From NCBI GenBank assembly GCA_958295665.1, contig OY282560.1:54498333-54562332 (forward strand): 64,000 nt of DNA. The letters are read 5' to 3'. This DNA comes from Tipula vernalis. Taxonomy: Eukaryota > Arthropoda > Insecta > Diptera > Tipulidae. Every line of letters starts with the position of its first letter. Position 1 is the stretch's first letter. This document shows, piece after piece, positions 59,361 to 64,000 of this stretch. Below the pieces are notes generated by a model. That model saw nothing but the letters and a program-made list of their open reading frames with translations. It was not told the DNA's origin and made no database searches. A program made the translations under genes and the position numbers.

Positions 59361-59693
59361 TTTGTTTGTTTTGTTTGTTTGTTTCTTGATTTATTTTTTA
59401 CCGTCCTACCTTACGCCTGGAGTAGCCAAATCGAGGACGGGCGGCTACAGATCCGTCTTTGAAAACCACCTGCACATTGCATTGCTTCATGCCAACCCGT
59501 AGTGCTGACATGAAAGGTGGGTCGGCCCATGGATTCTGCACTCTCAACAGGGGGTCATAGATGTGTTCATCTTCATCACCGATCGCAATCAGATGATGAA
59601 AAATCCCTTTTGCATCCCGCCCCTATAGGGATTCGAACCCGGTACCTCCCGATCCAACCGCCGCAGCCTTAACCACTGCGCCGTTTGCTCGGT
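59361..59693 (-). mobile_element. tRNA-derived SINE
   Basis: A 13-bp target duplication taatccaactgtg flanks it (59348-59360 and 59694-59706). On the minus strand the 5' head has an A box tggttaaggctg (59664-59675) and a B box ggttcgaatcc (59629-59639) at tRNA-like spacing. The 3' tail is (CAAA)n-like (59361-59385). It is 333 bp long with a unique body and is inserted in Jockey gag. Confidence 0.95.
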
Positions 59694-59718
59694 TAATCCA
59701 ACTGTGGATGGTGTGATT

Positions 59719-60944
59719 ATTTTATTTATAAGCTTTATTTAGTATATAACAAATACTATTAAATTTTACATTTTTTCCCTAATTACAAATACATAATTTA
59801 AAATTTTTCTTTACAATAATCAATTAAACTCCTCTTAAATACTTTTAAACTAGTTTCATTTTTTAAGTTACTTGGTAGCTTATTAAATAGTGACAAACCA
59901 TTACAAAATATCATGTTTTTGGTTTTCTCATTGTTATACTTTTTTATTCTAAAATCATATCTGTTCCTTAGCCCATAATCATGAACATCACTACCAAAAA
60001 CTAACTTATCATACAAATATTTAGGTAATATCTTTTGCTTCATCTTAAAAATGAAGATTAATATATTCATTTTTATTCTTTGTTCAACACTTAACCAATT
60101 TAGAGTTTGCAGCATCAAATTGATTGACGTATATTTATTTACTTTAAGGATACACCGCATTCCCTTATTTTGTAATTTTTGTAGTCTATTCATCATTTCT
60201 ATATTACACATAAATAAAATTGAACTACAATATTCAAAATGTGGTTTAATTATAACATTATATATATTAATTGCAGTATTCATTGAAATATTTTTACGAA
60301 TATTATAAAGAAAATGAATTTTTTTGGCTATTTTTTTACAAACGTAGTCCAAATTATTTTTAAAATCCAATTTATCATCGATAATTATACCTAAATATTT
60401 TATTTCATTAACTGTTTCAATGACTTGATTATTTATATGTATAACACTATCTTCATTACTATTGATAAACATGCATTTCGTCTTCGCTATATTTAATTTC
60501 ATTTTATTCATCTTACACCATACATCTATTTTTTCCAAATCCTTGTTGATTTTTATTGTAGCCTCCTGAACGGTTTTTTCCACTACATATAAAAGCGCAT
60601 CATCCGCAAAAAGGAAGATAGTAGACCATTCAACTGATTTGTGAATGTCATTTATGTACAACAAAAACAACACAACACCTAATATTGTTCCCTGAGGTAC
60701 TCCTATTGAAACATCTATCGGAGTGGACACTACTTCATTTATTTTTGTTCTCTGCGTTCTTCCATTTAAATATGACTGAAACCATTGAAGTTCTATATTT
60801 TCAATCCCCAACTCTCTCAGTTTTAAAAGAAGAATGCCCCTATCAATTGTTTCAAATGCTCTTTTAAAATCCAAAAAGACTGCTACCACAATTTTTTTAT
60901 CATGCACAGCTTCTTTCCAATTTGCTACCACCATATTGCTGTTT
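59719..60944 (-). mobile_element. CR1/L2-like LINE fragment, 5' truncated
   Basis: Minus-strand ORF 59798-60934 reads RT from VVAVFLDFKRAFETIDRGIL through GVPQGTILGVVLFLLYINDI, LFADDALLYV and IKYLGIIIDDKLDF. It ends in the CR1/L2-type tail (LRNRYDF, FCNGLSLFNKLPSNLK, SLKVFKRSLIDY). It is inserted in Jockey gag with a possible 8-bp imperfect target duplication gtRtgatt (59711-59718 and 60945-60952). Endonuclease and the start of RT are absent. The remaining ORF is open. Confidence 0.85.
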
Positions 60945-62463
60945 GTATGATTGTTGTTTGTGGTTTAGCAGCTTTGGTTTGTAATCGCTGTACTACTCTT
61001 GTTCTATTATTCTGTTGACTTTTAATTTTGTTCTGATATACACAGCATCCTTTATAATTTGCAGTATGTCCTTGTTGTTGACAAAGAGCACATGAAGGCG
61101 CGATATCTGGTTGTTTTTTGCATTTTGTCGTGTGATGATCTCCAGCACATTTAACGCATTTGGTTTGACGATAGCAAAAACTCTTGGTATGTCCAAGTTG
61201 TTGACAATTCGTACATTGTGGAATGTCCCTTGTCTTGTTAGGTGGCTCAATTTTAACTATACAGTACGCAAGTTTCTTGATGTTGTATACTTCTTTATTG
61301 TTGTCTTTTTGTTTTAAGTCGATGTAAAACAATGGAAAGTGTTTCTTGTCTTTTACACCATTAGTTGTGACCATTTTGTATATGTTAGTAATACCTGCGA
61401 CTTCATGTCCCATTTTTTCTAAGTCTGCTTTAATTACATCGTGACTAATGGAAGATGGTAAGCCTCTGATAACTACTCTATAAGCCTTTTCGCTCTTCAG
61501 CTGATAGGTATGATATTCTATATTTTCGGATTGGTTGCAGGGTTCTTTTTTTAATTCTTCCAGTAATTTTTTGACATTTCTGTAATCATTTTCATTTTGA
61601 AATGTAATTTTAATGTCACTATTTGAAAGCGCCTTAAAATTAGTTGATTCACTAGTGGTTTTTATTACTTTTTGTCGAAAAAGTTCGAAATTTTTGATAT
61701 TGCTCACGTTAATGGGTGGAGGCAGTGGTATTTTTGGGGTTTTCTGTTCGGTGTTATTGATCACAATTTGTGTAGTATTTTTTGGAGGAGTTTTCGTTTT
61801 TGTACGCCTGCGTTTCCTAGCATTTCTGTTATCAGCACCGGAAATTTCTTTTTCCAGTTCTTCCTCATCTGTGCAATAATCCTCTTGACTCAGAGCACTG
61901 AATCTATTATTCTGTTGAAAAACTGGAAATTGCCGCAGCAACCAGTTGGAATTATTTGAATGTTCATGTTGACTGGCTGATGGCTGAATATGGTTTGAAG
62001 AAAGATTGTTAACTCGTGCTGAATTCTTAGCTATGCTATTTTTAACCTTTTCTTTTAGTGTAGAGTTTTCTCTCTTAAGTTCAGCAACTTCATTGCTCAG
62101 CTGCGCGATTAGTTTCTCCATTTTTTGAAATTTATTTAACAGCTCCTCGCTATTTATAATATTTGTTGATGCACTCGGCATTTGTTCTGATAATGAAGTT
62201 ACTTTTTCAGTGGAGATTGCGTTGTTTGCAAATATATTTTTTATTGGTGATCTGATTGTAATGGAGCCCTTTCGGAATGAAAGTTCTTCCTCGTTACTCT
62301 TTTGAGCGTTGATATCGCTTAGCTTATTTTTGGTATCATTTGAATTATGTAGCAATGTTTGGTCCCCCCTAGAATCCATGGGACCGACCTCCGGAGAGAG
62401 TGGATTTTCCTGAACATCAGGTCTGCCACCTAGGGTATTCGTTTCCTTGTTTGTTTTATCCAT
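60945..62463 (-). pseudogene. Jockey gag, main part
   Basis: Start ATG 62463 (MDKTNKETN). A Ser/Asn/Lys-rich N-terminal half has a coiled-coil-like stretch (KFQKMEKLIAQLSNEVAELK). A PRE_C2HC-type region follows (YRVVIRGLPSSISHDVIKAD, FPLFYIDLKQ), then knuckles CTNCQQLGHTKSFC, CVKCAGDHHTTKC and CALCQQQGHTANYKGC. It is interrupted by the CR1-like insertion at 60944. The C terminus is at 59141-59360 plus 59707-59718. Confidence 0.9.
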
Positions 62464-62679
62464 TGCTTTGGTTTTTATAGTGTTATTACACTCGCCTCTA
62501 GCAGTTCAGCCGTTGTGATACATTAAAAATGCAAAACAAACGTTGCCCAGGTGCTACCGCGTGGAGGTAAACTAGAGACAGTTGATGGTTTCTACATAGT
62601 TGCAACGTTGGAGTATAAACCAATTTATAATTGGCTATAAACGGTCAACGCCTACCCTATTGAATCCCACCCAGCACCC

Positions 62680-64000
62680 TCGATTTTTTTGATTAGTTTT
62701 AGATATTTTTTATCAAATGTATGATTAGTTCTTAATCTTGTAATCCTTTTGATAGTTCCGCTGTCTAGATGTTTTTTATGAAACCAAGGTCTTGTTGTGA
62801 TTTTCTCTTTAATATTTTTTCTGTGTTGTGTACCTTTTGAAATTGTTTTATTTAAGAATTCTCTATTCCACCTTTGGTATACAGTGTTTTTGAATATTTT
62901 AACGTTTTCCTCTAAGGGTGTTTTGGTGTCAATTTTTCTTCTTGTCTTAGTACCTTGTTTTGCCGCTTCATCTGCTTCTTCATTGCCTTTGATGCCTATA
63001 TGACTGGGTATCCAGATTATTTTTATTATCATATTTTCACTTCTTGTTATATTATATATTGCTTCTTCGAAATATTTTTTATCTTCTTTTATTTTTAGTT
63101 GATGTTTTATTGAAATACATGTAGATAATGAATCTGTGAATATAGTTAAGTTTTTGATACCCTTTTTTGCTGCTATTTTTATTGCTTCTAGAATAGCTAA
63201 TGTTTCTATTGATTTTATTGAGAGTGATTCTGTTATATTATAGCTGTATGTTTCATTGTTGTATTGATTATATATCCCAATTCCTCTGTTATTATTAATT
63301 ATTGCTCCATCTGTGTAACATATAAATTTAGTTTCAAATTGTTCTATGTGCTCTACTGTTATTTGTTTTAAATATGCTTTGTTATAATTATCTTTATTTT
63401 TTAACTTTTGATTCAGGCTTGTATCTATTTCTATATGCTGATTAATCTCATTTATGTTTGGTTCATTTTTTTCTTTGATGGGAATTTTGTCCAACAAATT
63501 TTTGTTTTTTAAGTAGATTTCTTTCAGTTTCCCATAACATTTGTTATCTTTTAATTTTTGTCCCAAAATTGTATTATTATATATATGTTTTGCTATATAG
63601 TTATAAATGAACATTTCTATTTTTAATTCTATTGGTATATCTCCAGCTTCTGCTATTATGGCTGTGACTGGTGTGCTGCTTGTAAATCCTAAACATGTCC
63701 TTAGACTTGCATTTACTAATTTCTGTGTCATTTCCTTATTTTTATTATTTGTAGTGATTATAGAGCTGTATCTGATTCTGCTTTCAACTAAACTTTTATG
63801 TAAGTTTAATAACTGTGATGGATGTGCTCCTCCTTTTTTCCTGGCAAATATCTTAATAATATTTATTGCCGAAGTCAGGTTGTTTTTTAATAGTTTATGA
63901 TGCATGTTGAAATTTAATTTTTTATCTATGACGAAACCCAATGTTTTAATCTGGTTTAGCTGTTGGATATCTATGTTGTTTATTTTTAACTTTAGTGGAT
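62680..64000 (-). mobile_element. F2 LINE, upstream part (continues past window)
   Basis: The ORF2 frame runs from beyond 64000 to the Jockey insertion point. It has the late RT segment (IKTLGFVIDKKL, ARKKGGAHPSQLLNLHKSL) and RNase H (CYTDGAIINNNRGIG, IETLAILEAIK, IFTDSLSTCIS, WIPSHIGIKGNEEADEAAK). It breaks after KYLKLIKKIE and resumes at 56330 with the knuckle. Sequence is clearly related to, but not identical with, the F2 copy at 34521-38136. Confidence 0.9.

Larger units (their letters stand above)
56331..62679 (-). mobile_element. Jockey-clade LINE, full length, with CR1-like and SINE passengers
   Basis: Inserted into F2 with a T-rich target duplication tcgattttttt (56320-56330 and 62680-62690). 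The minus-strand poly(A) tail lies at 56331-56345. It contains gag (ORF1) and ORF2 with an ATGA overlap at 59141-59144. It has no RNase H, as usual for Jockey. Without the two passengers it is about 4.8 kb. Confidence 0.9.

Noticed and set aside
59361..59693. tRNA gene
   Set aside because: A and B boxes are present, but the sequence does not fold as a complete tRNA and is flanked by target duplications with a CAAA-like tail; it is a SINE.

Overview
This window looks like AT-rich nuclear DNA from an arthropod, probably an insect. The one spliced gene has introns of 64-79 bp with GT-AG ends, as is common in flies and other insects. The mobile elements belong to insect-typical groups: BEL/Pao, Ty3/gypsy, an errantivirus-like env remnant, Jockey with a C2HC gag, RNase H-bearing I-group LINEs, Harbinger and Tc1. 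No bacterial signature, CRISPR array, rRNA or canonical tRNA gene was seen. All calls come from reading the sequence; no database search was run.

Region 1 (1-7.1 kb) is a tandem duplication of a unit of about 3.1 kb. Each copy holds the same intact 153-aa ORF, a predicted small secreted and possibly GPI-anchored acidic protein, followed by an env-like fragment that ends in AATAAA and an A-tract. Each copy carries its own private MITE. Region 2 (7.3-10.3 kb) is a graveyard of a Jockey-type tail and a Ty3/gypsy gag-pol relic.

Region 3 (9.85-14.8 kb) carries a gypsy gag piece, a decayed Harbinger-like element and an intact five-exon gene for a multipass membrane protein of about 646 aa that I do not recognise. 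The part from 9.85 to 14.35 kb is duplicated. The second copy starts at 21.1 kb and is swollen to more than 33 kb by successive insertions: a solo LTR, a (TAA)n retroposon, a BEL/Pao element lacking its 3' LTR, a MITE, an I-group LINE (F2) that itself hosts foldback elements, a TAA-target DNA element hosting two head-to-head copies of another I-group LINE (F1), and finally a chimeric F1/F2 retrocopy. The second membrane-protein copy is therefore a pseudogene. Between the two copies lie a hairpin, a Tc1 relic, about 2.8 kb with no gene, and a roughly 170-bp satellite with a 509-bp higher-order period.

Region 4 (54.5-64 kb) is the chimeric retrocopy. Its F2 part is interrupted by a full-length Jockey element that in turn contains a CR1-like fragment and a tRNA-derived SINE. 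Target-site duplications let most of the nesting order be read directly. The likely functional host genes are only the two small secreted-protein ORFs and the membrane-protein gene at 12.6-14.8 kb.
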